Positions 50,084-59,323 of a DNA stretch of 61,323 nt are shown here, one piece after another. Source of the stretch: Theionarchaea archaeon (GTDB lineage Archaea; Methanobacteriota_B; Thermococci; Methanofastidiosales; SZ-28-30); the NCBI GenBank assembly GCA_018992685.1, contig JACVGT010000037.1:1-61323 (forward strand). Reading direction: 5' to 3'. A program made the position numbers and the translations under genes. Numbering within the stretch: the first letter of the stretch is position 1; each line of letters opens with the position of its first letter. The notes beneath the pieces are model-generated. The model made no database searches, was not told the origin of the DNA, and saw only the letters and a list, made by a program, of their open reading frames with translations.

Positions 50084-50427
50084 GGTCTCACTCTCCCATT
50101 TCTCACATCAATACACTCAAGAAGGATGTCACAACCACACCCACTTATTCCATTCCATGGACCTGCAACCATTTCATCACCATAACAGAACAATTGCCAT
50201 CTCTATATAAATCTTTGTAACACTGGTCTTCAGCGATAGTTTTAGCGTCTCAAATCATCTGATTTCCTCATTCCTTTCACCTGGTTAGTATCCCATCTAT
50301 CACAAAGGTTGAACCCTGTAAATCTGAAAAAACCGGTGGACTCCCTTGAACCCTGTGCGCGCGCCGGAGTCAGTCCCCGAGTGATTGGGTGAGGCAGAAG
50401 TCCGAAGGAAAAAGTGAGAGAACTTCT
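50084..50427. other. Intergenic region with a GC-rich element
   Basis: The left part contains a TATA element (50204-50211, usable for the secreted protein gene with a leader of about 100 nt). The right part (50330-50420) is GC-rich, unlike most non-coding DNA here: 'CCGGTGGACTCCC', 'GTGCGCGCGCCGGAGTC', 'CCCGAGTGATTGGG'. The octamer-like TTGAACCCTGT occurs twice (about 50309 and 50347). No known RNA family was recognised, though a structured RNA is possible. Confidence 0.35.
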
Positions 50428-51252
50428 TCAGGGGAATGACCCTGTGTCCCTGTCCAGTTCATCAACAGTGAGTCCCCTTCTCCTCAATTCTCTCAAATAT
50501 GGGTTGATGCCAACCATATCTGATGCAATATGTCCTGAAATAATGAGGTTTCCCTTCCCATAGTCTTGAAGTTTCTTCAAATCCCCTGGACTAATATGGA
50601 TATACACCACTGTCCCAATGCCATGGTCAAAATACGCTCTGGCCACACTGTAGCCTCCATTGGTTCCTGCTCCGTGGGCCACTACGACCTTACCTGCCTT
50701 ATCATCCAGATTGCCCACAGGAACCATGATCTCAGTAGTTGCCCTCTGAAACTCCTCCAGCCCCAGTAACGCATCCACCACGTCCTGCACCGTTCCCGAT
50801 TTATCCACCGAGTCTCGGATGGCCTGGTCCATGATTCGTCGTCCCAATTCATCCAACGGGTTGTGAATATTGAGGTAGGGGATCCCTAGCAATTCTGCCA
50901 CTGAGGGGGCATGATAGAGATTCCGGGAGTGGTTTGCCACTCTCGCTGTCTCTACCAGCGGGCTGACAGCCTCTTCTGCAAGTTCTTCCGGTACTCCTGC
51001 ATTCATCAAGAGAGTCTTATGCTTCCACAAAACCTCATGGTACTGTGCAAAGGCCCTCCCTCCCTGGGGATGATGAGCCAGGCAGCAGTCATATCCCAAT
51101 CCGTGGGCCATAATCAATTCAGGGACGCCCAGATCCACTCCGAACAGAATCCTCCTGATGTGGTCCCCTTTAACGTATACTGCAGAATCTCCGGGTATCT
51201 CTGAGAATCCCACCATATCCAGAGCAATCTGCATCAGTTCTTCAGTATTCAT
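50428..51252 (-). CDS. NIF3-like dinuclear metal centre protein
   Basis: 274 aa from the ATG at 51252, chosen for AGGAGG 7-8 nt upstream. 'LAHHPQGGRAF' contains the metal-binding HH pair, and 'VYIHISPGDLKKLQDYG..NLIISGHIASDMVGINPYLREL' matches the C-terminal NIF3/DUF34 core (xSGHxxSDxxG). 'VVAHGAGTNGGYSVARAYFDHG' is the central strand region. These proteins form toroidal hexamers with two metal ions per subunit. The biochemical role of the family remains unsettled, with a GTP cyclohydrolase I type 2 label often used without proof. Confidence 0.85.
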   Translation of the reverse strand: MNTEELMQIALDMVGFSEIPGDSAVYVKGDHIRRILFGVDLGVPELIMAHGLGYDCCLAHHPQGGRAFAQYHEVLWKHKTLLMNAGVPEELAEEAVSPLVETARVANHSRNLYHAPSVAELLGIPYLNIHNPLDELGRRIMDQAIRDSVDKSGTVQDVVDALLGLEEFQRATTEIMVPVGNLDDKAGKVVVAHGAGTNGGYSVARAYFDHGIGTVVYIHISPGDLKKLQDYGKGNLIISGHIASDMVGINPYLRELRRRGLTVDELDRDTGSFP

Positions 51253-51307
51253 AATCGTTCCTCCTGGAAAGATGACGCAGAACCATGTCTTCACTGCACG
51301 GATCATG

Positions 51308-51316
51308 TTTATAAAA
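51308..51316 (-). promoter_or_regulatory. TATA box of the NIF3-like gene
   Basis: TTTTATAAA on the minus strand, about 55 nt before the start codon, giving a leader of about 30-35 nt that includes the AGGAGG ribosome-binding site. Confidence 0.5.
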
Positions 51317-51403
51317 GTTGTGTCCCCCTTCCTCCGGGAGGCAAGAAGGAATTCTGCCCTTCCATTCGTAACCCTCTATCCCTGTTGTCGTGTCAATCCA
51401 CGG

Positions 51404-52723
51404 TCACACCTTGACGTCCTTCCACTTACCCTGCCTGTATCTATAGACGTATAGAATTCCTCTGACAAACGTTTCGACAGTCATGCCCACCCAGGCTCCC
51501 ACGGCTCCCCACTGCAATACAACGCCCAGGAAATAGGCCAACGGAATGCGGAACAGCCACAGCGAAAACACAGAAATATACAAAGGTGACCGGGTTTCAC
51601 CCGCTCCCCGCAGTCCCCCAGACAGCGTGAATACCAGAGCCAAAAAGGGTTCTGACACTGCCACAATCCTCAGGTAGAAGACAGCGAGCTCCACGACATC
51701 CTGTTCTGAAACAAAAAGCCGTGCCATCGGTCGGGGGAACACAAACATGAAAGCGCCCACAACGCTCATCAAGATTACGCATAACTTAGCTGCTTCCCAC
51801 CCACTCTTTGCTGCTCTTTCTGGATCTCCCGCTCCCAGGTTCTGACCCACAAGAGCTGTAGCAGCCACTGCGAATCCAAACCCTGGCATATAAGAGAGAG
51901 ACTCAATGCGAAGACCAATCTGGTGTGCAGCCAGAGCTGCAGTGCCAAACCCTGTAATGATTGACACATAGAAGATCATGGATCCAGACATGATAATTCG
52001 CTCAACGCCACTGGGAATACCGATTCTCAGTATTCGCTTTACTGTTTCTCCCTTCAACGAGAGCTTTTCACGCCGAGAAATCCTCAGAACAAACCGTCCA
52101 CTGAAGAAGATAACCAGGTACGTAAGCGAGGCCCACAGGAAGGAGATTGCTGTGGCAATGCCGGCTCCTTTCACTCCCATAGCTGGAAACCCTAATTTCC
52201 CGAAAATGAGGATATAATTCAGGACAACGTTAATCAAGTTCATGACAGCTCCTACCATCATGGGAGTCTTGGTGTCACCAGCTCCTCGTAATGCTCCTTC
52301 TGAGTTGAATATGACAAAAATACAGGGCGTACTGAGGAAGACGATGCGGATGTAGGTTGACCCAAGCTCAGCAACCTGTTCACTGGCTCCAATGAGGAGA
52401 AGAGCTTCCTTTGCAAAAACATACCAGAAAACAGTCAATCCAATTGAAATGAGCAGAACGAGTATCAAGGACTGGACCAGAACATGTTCTGCTTTCTCTT
52501 CTTCCTTGGCACCCACAAACCTGGCAATTAGTGCAGTGGTGCCCACCGTAACAGAAAACATGAGGGCGTTTAGAAACCACAAGAGCTGCCCGCCCAGTCC
52601 CACTGAAGCCACAGCAGCAGCTCCCAGCCTGCCCACCATGACCAGATCCACCATGTTGACAACAGTCTGAAGCAGATTTCCCACAATCGCGGGCCACGCC
52701 AGCCTGAAGATAGTGCCACGCAT
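51404..52723 (-). CDS. MATE family efflux transporter
   Basis: 439 aa from the third methionine (52723), favoured by a TATA-like box at about 52744-52752; starts at 52729 or 52726 are possible. There are twelve predicted membrane helices in two matching halves. 'PAIVGNLLQTVVNMVDLVMVGRLGAAAVASVGLGGQL' is the typical MATE start, and 'MVGAVMNLINVVLNYILIFGKLGFPAMGVKGAGIATAI' the central TM4-TM6 block. Such proteins export cationic drugs or other compounds using Na+ or H+ gradients. It may use the Na+ gradient from the Mrp system, but this is speculation. Confidence 0.93.
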   Translation of the reverse strand: MRGTIFRLAWPAIVGNLLQTVVNMVDLVMVGRLGAAAVASVGLGGQLLWFLNALMFSVTVGTTALIARFVGAKEEEKAEHVLVQSLILVLLISIGLTVFWYVFAKEALLLIGASEQVAELGSTYIRIVFLSTPCIFVIFNSEGALRGAGDTKTPMMVGAVMNLINVVLNYILIFGKLGFPAMGVKGAGIATAISFLWASLTYLVIFFSGRFVLRISRREKLSLKGETVKRILRIGIPSGVERIIMSGSMIFYVSIITGFGTAALAAHQIGLRIESLSYMPGFGFAVAATALVGQNLGAGDPERAAKSGWEAAKLCVILMSVVGAFMFVFPRPMARLFVSEQDVVELAVFYLRIVAVSEPFLALVFTLSGGLRGAGETRSPLYISVFSLWLFRIPLAYFLGVVLQWGAVGAWVGMTVETFVRGILYVYRYRQGKWKDVKV

Positions 52724-52837
52724 CATCAATCTCTCTGAATGGGTCTTTTAATGGTTTGCCTCTCATCTCTCATTTCTTCTGGGGGAGGTTTGAAAGTATT
52801 CCCAGATCGTGCGAGGATCTGATCCACAGTGAAGCGG

Positions 52838-54010
52838 TCAATAGTCTGAACCGTGGGCACTCACGAATTCTTCGAGCCTGCCATAGGCTTCCTCAAGAAC
52901 ATCGACAGTGGGAAGAACAACTGATCTCAAGTGCCCCTTCCCAAATTCTGGGCAGAACCCGGATCCATGTACGAACAAAACGTGTTTCTCTCTCAAGAGG
53001 TCCAGGACGAATTTCTTATCGTCATTGGCAGGTATCTTGGGGAAAATATAAAAAGCCCCTTCTGGCTTCGACGCAGAGACTCCTTCAATTTCATTGAGCC
53101 TTTTCCACGCGAAATCTCTTCTTTCCTTCAGCTTCTTCACCAGCACCGGTATGTGGTCCTGGCTACCTTCCAATGCCTCAGCTGCGGCCACCTGACACAG
53201 CGTGTTGGTGCACAGTCTGATTCTGGCCTGCCGTAAGACTGCTTCTTTCAGTTCATCACAGTTGCTGAAGATGGCATATCCCATCCGCCATCCTGTAGCC
53301 AGGTAAACCTTGGAGAACCCATTGACAACAACCATGGGGGCGTCGGTCAAGGGGACTGTTTCGTGAGGCTTGTCAAATACCATTTCATCATAGATTTCAT
53401 CTGTTATGAGGAGGACATTGTGATCTGCTGCCACTTCTTGAAGTTTCAAGAGCACCTTTTTTGGGTACACTGCCCCTGTAGGATTATTGGGGTTGATCAC
53501 CACGATGGCTTTGGTTCTTTCAGAAATCTTGGCTTCCAAATCGTTTGTGTCAGGGATCCATCCTTCTTCTTCTATAGTCCTGTATGATACTGATTTTCCG
53601 CCGTAAAATCTGGCATATGCCATATACGGGGGATAAGAAGGTCCAGGTACTAAGATTTCATCATTGGGCTCAAGTAGAGCCCCAAATAACATGGAGATTC
53701 CTTCAGATATTCCATTTGTAACAATGATTTGTTCAGGACTGCACGTTCTCGTGTTGAGTGATTGTTCTCGATTGCAGATTGCCTGTCTGAGTCTGGGCAG
53801 CCCCTCAGACGGGCCGTAGAAGTTCATATTGTCCTCGGCAGCCTGACATAGTGCCTCTATCATGTGATGAGGAGTCTCGAAATCAAACTTGAGAGGATCT
53901 CCGATGTTCAGCTTCATGACTGTGATGCCCTTCTTTTCCAGTTCTGTGGCGGGGACGACCACATCTCGAATGGCATATTCAATCCGGGAAACCCTATCAG
54001 CGAGGTTCAT
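52838..54010 (-). CDS. Class I/II aminotransferase (alanine/aspartate type)
   Basis: 390 aa. PLP-dependent fold type I: 'NPNNPTGAVYPKKVL', 'LLITDEIYDEMVFD' (Asp binding the PLP ring N) and 'VVNGFSKVYLATGWRMGYAIF' (PLP-lysine in S-K). The arginine anchoring the substrate carboxylate is in 'KGHLRSVVLPT'. 'RIEYAIRDVVVPATELEKKGITVMKLNIGDP' is the start usual for archaeal AlaA-like enzymes. Predicted leaderless, with CTTTAAGA about 22 nt upstream. The exact amino acid substrate is not certain. Confidence 0.92.
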   Translation of the reverse strand: MNLADRVSRIEYAIRDVVVPATELEKKGITVMKLNIGDPLKFDFETPHHMIEALCQAAEDNMNFYGPSEGLPRLRQAICNREQSLNTRTCSPEQIIVTNGISEGISMLFGALLEPNDEILVPGPSYPPYMAYARFYGGKSVSYRTIEEEGWIPDTNDLEAKISERTKAIVVINPNNPTGAVYPKKVLLKLQEVAADHNVLLITDEIYDEMVFDKPHETVPLTDAPMVVVNGFSKVYLATGWRMGYAIFSNCDELKEAVLRQARIRLCTNTLCQVAAAEALEGSQDHIPVLVKKLKERRDFAWKRLNEIEGVSASKPEGAFYIFPKIPANDDKKFVLDLLREKHVLFVHGSGFCPEFGKGHLRSVVLPTVDVLEEAYGRLEEFVSAHGSDY

Positions 54011-54122
54011 GCGTAGGTGTTCACGAAGGCGTTCTTAAAGGTTGGTGTAGGCATCCTCAAGGAGGAGAGGATGAATAACAGAAGAATTCCAGGCATCTAA
54101 GTGGAGGGTTCTTATACTAAGT

Positions 54123-54707
54123 ATGGAGAGATACAGCGTGAAACTTGATTCATCCTTCTACGAAAGAGACACGCCTGAAGTGGCCAGAGCTCTCCTGGGC
54201 TGTCTTTTGGTCTCCCGGATTGGCAGGAAGAACAGCCTGGTCAGCGGCATTATTGTGGAGACCGAGGCATACCTGGGAGAAACGGATCCGGGAAGCCACG
54301 CCTTCAGGGGAAGAACTCCTCGCACTGACCCCATGTACGGAGAACCTGGCAGAGCGTATGTGTACCTTATCTACGGGAAATACTGCCTCCTCAATGTCGT
54401 CACTCGGCCAGTGGGAACTGCAGGCGCCGTTCTGATCAGAGCCCTGGAACCAGTTGAGGGGATAGAAATCATGAAAGAGAGAAGGGCATGCCAGGACCTT
54501 CGAGACCTCACCACGGGGCCAGGAAAACTCACCCTCGCCCTGGGCATCACACTCGACCATAATACAGTGGACCTCACACAGGACCTCCTGTGGGTCGAAC
54601 CGCGTACTGCAGGAGAGATTCAAGTCTCTTCCAGAATTGGAGTTTCAGATCATCAGGCACTCAGATACTTTCTAAAAGAAAACAGGTTTGTTTCAAGGCG
54701 CCACTGA
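54123..54707 (+). CDS. mpg: 3-methyladenine DNA glycosylase (AAG/MPG family)
   Basis: 194 aa. 'LDSSFYERDTPEVARALLGCLLV' and 'IIVETEAYLGETDPGSHAFRGRTPR' contain the base-flipping Tyr and catalytic Glu neighbourhood of human AAG-type enzymes. 'VYLIYGKYCLLNVVTRP..TAGAVLIRALEPVEGI' and 'GPGKLTLALGI' complete the family. It removes alkylated and deaminated purines in base excision repair. The gene sits between divergent and convergent transporter and aminotransferase genes with no obvious operon. Confidence 0.94.
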   Translation: MERYSVKLDSSFYERDTPEVARALLGCLLVSRIGRKNSLVSGIIVETEAYLGETDPGSHAFRGRTPRTDPMYGEPGRAYVYLIYGKYCLLNVVTRPVGTAGAVLIRALEPVEGIEIMKERRACQDLRDLTTGPGKLTLALGITLDHNTVDLTQDLLWVEPRTAGEIQVSSRIGVSDHQALRYFLKENRFVSRRH

Positions 54708-54709
54708 CA

Positions 54710-55891
54710 TTAGTTGTCTGATTCATTGATTGTCTCATGATTAGACTTCAACCAGCCGATAAACCCACACGCTACCAAGGCACAGACAGCAAACGAGCTG
54801 TAGAATAAATTCTTGAGGTCAAATCGATCTGCAATGGGTCCTCCCACAGAGGATCCTCCCTGAGATATGGTGAAAATCATGCTGTGAATCCCCATGTAGG
54901 TACCTCTCATCTCTTTGGGAGTCAGAGATGACAATACTGCAAAAGAGGATACATAGTAGCCACTCCACCCAATCCCCTCCACCGCAACTGCCAGAAACAG
55001 GTACCACCAGACAGGGGAAACAGCGAAAATAAGGACAGCCACAGTTCTCACTACAACAGAAATCTGGAGCATACGCACCCTCCCAATCCTGTCTGAAAGC
55101 TTTCCCATAGGGATCATAGATAATGTTATTATTCCATCAGCTAGTATAAACACAAAACTCACTTCCTGGATGCTGCCGCCCAGTTCCCGTACATAAATAG
55201 AGATGAACCGTTCAATCATGGCAGAAGCAAAGGTGGTCAGGAAGATGAAAAACGTGAACATTGAGAAATGCCGGCGCACCGTATAGAGGGCTCTGACCTG
55301 TTCCACACTCAGTAATTTGCTCCTGACAGGCTGGAGTCCTTCAGGTTCGTCAACGTAGAGGGCTATTAAAGAGGCACCCAGCATGCACAGTGAACAGAAG
55401 TAGAAGAGGTACGCGTACCCATACTGTGAGATGAGGTCTCCCACAATGTAGTAACCGATTATCGTTCCAATGCCTCCAAAGGTGGTGATCTTTCCTATGA
55501 GGGTTCCCCGTTCTGTGGGCATCGAATGCTCCGCAATAAGTGCCTTCCACACGGGGGCTGCCATAGACCAGCAAACCTGTAGCACAATCAAGACCAAAGA
55601 CAACGTATAAATATCAGTAATCCTGGGAATAAACAGGAAGACAATCCCTGGGATTCCCTCTCCTACAATGAGAAAAAGCTTTCTCTGTCCGGCTCGGTCT
55701 GAAGTCCAGCCCCAGAATGTCTGGAAAATCGCACTGACCACAAATATCAGCGTCCAGATGATACCCACCTGTGTGAACGACGCAGCAATCTCCTCTTTCA
55801 GGTACAGGCTAAAGAACACGCCAAACACGCCTTTCCGCATCTCCACCACGAAGGAAATGGCCGAGAATACACCAAGCATTCTCCGCTCCAT
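54710..55891 (-). CDS. Major facilitator superfamily transporter
   Basis: 393 aa with twelve predicted helices. Typical features are the loop 2-3 motif region 'QTFWGWTSDRAGQRKLFLIVG' (G-x-x-x-D-R-x-G-R-R-like) and its second-half counterpart 'GKLSDRIGRVRMLQI'. The substrate is unknown. It converges on mpg, the two stop codons being 2 nt apart. A TATA box (55912-55919) lies 20 nt from the start, so it is probably leaderless. Confidence 0.92.
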   Translation of the reverse strand: MERRMLGVFSAISFVVEMRKGVFGVFFSLYLKEEIAASFTQVGIIWTLIFVVSAIFQTFWGWTSDRAGQRKLFLIVGEGIPGIVFLFIPRITDIYTLSLVLIVLQVCWSMAAPVWKALIAEHSMPTERGTLIGKITTFGGIGTIIGYYIVGDLISQYGYAYLFYFCSLCMLGASLIALYVDEPEGLQPVRSKLLSVEQVRALYTVRRHFSMFTFFIFLTTFASAMIERFISIYVRELGGSIQEVSFVFILADGIITLSMIPMGKLSDRIGRVRMLQISVVVRTVAVLIFAVSPVWWYLFLAVAVEGIGWSGYYVSSFAVLSSLTPKEMRGTYMGIHSMIFTISQGGSSVGGPIADRFDLKNLFYSSFAVCALVACGFIGWLKSNHETINESDN

Positions 55892-55911
55892 ACCATAGAC
55901 TTTGTTTGCCC

Positions 55912-55919
55912 TTTATAAA
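55912..55919 (-). promoter_or_regulatory. TATA box of the MFS gene
   Basis: TTTATAAA (palindromic) with a gap of 20 nt to the ATG at 55891. The plus-strand gene at 55988 is too far to use it. Confidence 0.5.
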
Positions 55920-55987
55920 TATAGGGGTTGTCATGTCTTTGAGAAGCACCTGATGGATAGGGTAGTCTGATAGCCCGAGGTGGTTTA

Positions 55988-57271
55988 ATGAGAACAGAAG
56001 TAGTAGAAATCCTCCAAGACCTTATTCGGATTGATACGGTCAATCCCCCGGGTAATGAGGGAAGAGGAGCCCGATACCTGGGCGAACTGTTCGAAAAGGA
56101 AGGAATTGAATACCAGCTCGTCGGAGAAGAAGGAAGAGAGAACCTTGTCGCCTCTCTTGGCGAGGGGAAGAAAAGACTTCTCCTTCTTTCTCACACGGAT
56201 GTCGTTCCTGCTTCAGAGGAAAAATGGGATCTTCCTCCTTTTTCAGGTGAAATGGATGATGGATTCATCTGGGGCAGAGGAGCTCTGGATTGTAAGGATC
56301 TGGTTGCAGCAGAAGCCTACACTCTTATCCGGCTGAAAAGAGAAAAAGCTCCCTTGAATGGAACTCTGATTTTTGCAGCCTGTGCAGATGAAGAGAAAGG
56401 AGGGACTGTGGGAGCGAAGCTTCTGACGGAAACGTACACAGACATGATACGCGCTGATTTTGCCATTAACGAGGGGGGAGGAGAATACATTGACGTCGGG
56501 GGTGAGAAGCTGTACCTGCTGCAGACCGGAGAAAAAGGCCCTGCCTGGTCTCGATTGAGAGCATCTGGGGTGGCAGGACACGGATCACTTCCTACCCTGG
56601 CAGATAATGCAGTGGTAAAGGTAGCTAAAGCAGTGAAGGCACTGAGTGAGTACAATCCGGAGATTGTCATTATTCCTGAAATTAAAGAGCTTATAGAAAC
56701 CTATTTGAGCCTGCGTGGAGATCCCAGAAATGTCACACCCCAGAACGTGGATGAAATCATAGACAGCATTCCAGACCAAGTATTTGGAGAAACCCTGCGC
56801 TCCGTGACTCGCATGACCGTATCCCCCAATATGATACAGGGAGGGACGAAGGTCAACATTGTACCTGATGAGTGTGAGGCAGAAGTTGATGTCAGAACCC
56901 TTCCGGGACAGGACGAATCCTACTTGAGAAGAGAGCTTGAGCCCTTGATAAAGGAGTGCAGCCTTGAAATTGTTCACAGTCACCCTGCTAATTTCTCGTC
57001 AGCAGATAGCGTGTACTACCGGCTCATTGAAGAAACAGCAAAAGACGTCCTTGGACCGGTGCACTGTGCTCCACACATGCTGGCAGGAGCCACTGATTCC
57101 TTCTATTTGAGACAGGTAGGTATTGCATCATACGGTGTGTCCCTTTTGTCCACCCATTTTCCTTCTGAACTGATAAAGACAGTACACGGCGCCAATGAAC
57201 GTATAGATATAGAGAGCATGGAAGTTAAGACAGAATTCCTGTACAGGTTGGCCAGGAAGTACCTGTCCTAG
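55988..57271 (+). CDS. M20 family metallopeptidase (DapE/ArgE-like)
   Basis: 427 aa. The first zinc site is 'LLLLSHTDVVP', followed by 'WDLPPFSGEMDDGFIWGRGALDCKD' (W-x-x-x-P-F..G....WGRG..D.K), then 'CADEEKGGTVGAKLL' with the catalytic Glu pair. The dimerisation lid lies at about residues 190-310, and the last zinc His is in 'VHGANERIDIE'. It hydrolyses N-acyl amino acids or dipeptides. GAGGTGGTTT lies upstream of the ATG. No diaminopimelate or arginine genes are nearby, so I keep the generic name. Confidence 0.92.
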   Translation: MRTEVVEILQDLIRIDTVNPPGNEGRGARYLGELFEKEGIEYQLVGEEGRENLVASLGEGKKRLLLLSHTDVVPASEEKWDLPPFSGEMDDGFIWGRGALDCKDLVAAEAYTLIRLKREKAPLNGTLIFAACADEEKGGTVGAKLLTETYTDMIRADFAINEGGGEYIDVGGEKLYLLQTGEKGPAWSRLRASGVAGHGSLPTLADNAVVKVAKAVKALSEYNPEIVIIPEIKELIETYLSLRGDPRNVTPQNVDEIIDSIPDQVFGETLRSVTRMTVSPNMIQGGTKVNIVPDECEAEVDVRTLPGQDESYLRRELEPLIKECSLEIVHSHPANFSSADSVYYRLIEETAKDVLGPVHCAPHMLAGATDSFYLRQVGIASYGVSLLSTHFPSELIKTVHGANERIDIESMEVKTEFLYRLARKYLS

Positions 57272-57368
57272 CTTCCTCACTTTTCTTTGTCTGTATTTCG
57301 AGAGAAAGAGATTTCTGAACTGAAAACAAAATTAAAAGAAGAAAAGAAAGGCGAACAAGTATTGGGCA

Positions 57369-57572
57369 CTACATCTTCCACGCTAGGTTGATATCCTCTG
57401 CCTTTATGGTCTTCCTCTTGGCATGTTCAGCAAAGCGGATGGCTTCTCGCGCAACTTCTGTGGCCAGCATCTCCAGATGTTCGCCCAGGAGCCTGGAAGC
57501 ATCTTCAGATACCCGCTCTGCACCTCCTTTTCTGATCATTTTGTCAACTGAAGCGAGAGGTATAATTGCCAT
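57369..57572 (-). CDS. Archaeal histone
   Basis: 67 aa, standard length. 'IPLASVDKMIRKGGAERVSEDASRLLGEHLEMLATEVAREAIRFAEHAKRKTIKAEDINLAW' is a complete histone fold (alpha1, loop RKGGAERVS, alpha2, loop KRKTIKAEDI, alpha3). There are no N-terminal tails. It packages DNA as dimers or longer hypernucleosome filaments. GAGGTGA precedes the start, with a TATA-like CTTAAAAAG further upstream. Confidence 0.96.
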   Translation of the reverse strand: MAIIPLASVDKMIRKGGAERVSEDASRLLGEHLEMLATEVAREAIRFAEHAKRKTIKAEDINLAWKM

Positions 57573-57958
57573 TCCAAATCACCTCGAAGCTTCTGATCAT
57601 TGACCCTTTTTAAGCGTTGCGTTTCTTGGAAAGGATTCAGGCCAATTTGGCATATGATATATTCTATCTTAGCAGATACACACCTCAGAGAACCCTGTTC
57701 TCGCTGGCTGTTGCAGATATCCTGAGAGCTGTGACACGTGAACATCAGGTGGCTCCACACGCCTCGCTCAGAATTTGATACAGCCAGATGTCCACCTGAT
57801 GGATAACCTGGTGGTAACACTCATCAAATCACACGTACCAGTCTCCTACTACCAGGATTTACATACCCGGCCCTGGCTGTACCAGTACGTTTTTCATGAT
57901 GTGAAGACGCTTCGCCATGATTCGAAAAGCTTAAAGGCACATGAGCGAAGTGGGGGCT
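57573..57958. other. Intergenic region with a 10-bp perfect inverted repeat
   Basis: About 385 bases between the divergent histone and FAU-1 genes. CATCAGGTGG (57743-57752) and CCACCTGATG (57792-57801) are perfect reverse complements separated by 39 nt; a partial further CACCTG/CAGGTG pattern surrounds them. It could form a hairpin in an RNA or be a pair of operator half-sites. No protein frame is convincing. Confidence 0.45.
57928..57936 (+). promoter_or_regulatory. TATA box of the FAU-1 gene
   Basis: AGCTTAAAG with a gap of 22 nt to the ATG at 57959. The in-frame ATG at 57941 would be too close, so 57959 is preferred. Confidence 0.45.
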
Positions 57959-59323
57959 ATGAAGAATGTGACAGTACGAATACGAGGCGTATACACGACA
58001 TCGCTCACAAAAGTACTGGCAGAACGGGGGTATGGAATATGTCAAGTTTCGCGGGCAATCAGAAATAGACTGCAGATCGAGAGTCTTGATCTTCCTCCTG
58101 ACATTGACGTCAGGCACACCTACAACAGACAGGGAATATCTATTGTAGCTACAAATGACGTACTAGACACATTTTTAGAGGATATGAAAGATGCTTTTGT
58201 GGATATTTTTGTCATTCCTTCTGGGATTGACTTGTACGGTGTGTACAAAGGAAGAAATTTGGGGAAGGGGGAAATTGATATGGGAGGGTTCACCGGATAC
58301 CTGGATGAGAGAACGTCAGAGCGGGATGTCCTGATACAGGTGGCAGAAATCAGGAACCGCCCCATGTTGACAACACGAATCTCTTTCAGTGGTAATTACG
58401 CGATTCTCATTCCTCAGGAAGGCGTGAAGATATCCAGGAAAGTGGACAATCCTGATGATAGGCGCAGGTTGTATCAGCTCGGAAATGAGCTTCAGATATC
58501 CCCCGGATACGGGGTCTTATGGAGAACTGCCGCGGTGAGCGGTGAGGATGAAGAACTGAGACGGGAAGTTGAGATGCTGGTAGAGGAGATGCATCGTATT
58601 AACATGGAATTTCCATCATCGTCAATTGGACTTCTCAGAGAGGGAAAAAAACACGTAGAAATACTATTTGGAGGGGAAAGTAAAAGGCGATTAGACTTTA
58701 TTCGGAATAATGTAGTCCCCACTGCACAGAACCATCACAAGCTCAAGTCTTCGGGGAAAGAATATTCACTGGTGGTAGATGTTTTTGAGGAGCTGCTCTC
58801 CAAGTACTCCATCGAGGAGAACCTGGACCAGATTCTCTGGGGAATTAACCCATGGAGAGAAGGAGACACCATCCTTCTCGAACATGTCAGACCTACAGGA
58901 GAGAAACTCCACCTTGGAAGGGCTGTGGTCCAGAGGTTCACCTATCCATTTGTAGCCATGGAACGCAGGATGCACACCTTTGGAGTATATGATGGGATGG
59001 GCATCAAGAAAGAGAGAGGAGACGTGGTCGTGACCGAGATGAAAGAAGGAGAATGGATATTCGCTCACACATACTACGACCAGAATGACAATTTGAAAGG
59101 GCGCTACTACAATATCTGCACTCCTGTGGAATTCTATCCTTTTAAAGTGAGATACATGGATCTGGAGGTTGATGTGGTGGAGACGGATGGTAGAAGGATT
59201 GTTGATAGTGATAAATTGGAGAAAAGAGCTGAAGATGGCCATATATCAGAATTTCTCAAGGAGAAAGCTCTTTCTGTGGCCCAGGACGCAGTCGAGGGAA
59301 AAACATGGATCCAATCCAGTTGA
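57959..59323 (+). CDS. fau-1: FAU-1 family RNA-binding protein / probable ribonuclease
   Basis: 454 aa from the ATG at 57959. The N-terminal 'VTVRIRGVYTTSLTKVLAERGYGICQVSRAIRNRL' and the S1/RNase E-like middle part match archaeal FAU-1. The C-terminal DUF402 domain ('EGEWIFAHTYYDQNDNLKGRYYNICTPVEFYPFKVRYMDLEVDVV') is complete. FAU-1 binds AU-rich RNA and has been linked to 5S rRNA maturation. Its last 19 nt overlap the next gene. Confidence 0.92.
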   Translation: MKNVTVRIRGVYTTSLTKVLAERGYGICQVSRAIRNRLQIESLDLPPDIDVRHTYNRQGISIVATNDVLDTFLEDMKDAFVDIFVIPSGIDLYGVYKGRNLGKGEIDMGGFTGYLDERTSERDVLIQVAEIRNRPMLTTRISFSGNYAILIPQEGVKISRKVDNPDDRRRLYQLGNELQISPGYGVLWRTAAVSGEDEELRREVEMLVEEMHRINMEFPSSSIGLLREGKKHVEILFGGESKRRLDFIRNNVVPTAQNHHKLKSSGKEYSLVVDVFEELLSKYSIEENLDQILWGINPWREGDTILLEHVRPTGEKLHLGRAVVQRFTYPFVAMERRMHTFGVYDGMGIKKERGDVVVTEMKEGEWIFAHTYYDQNDNLKGRYYNICTPVEFYPFKVRYMDLEVDVVETDGRRIVDSDKLEKRAEDGHISEFLKEKALSVAQDAVEGKTWIQSS

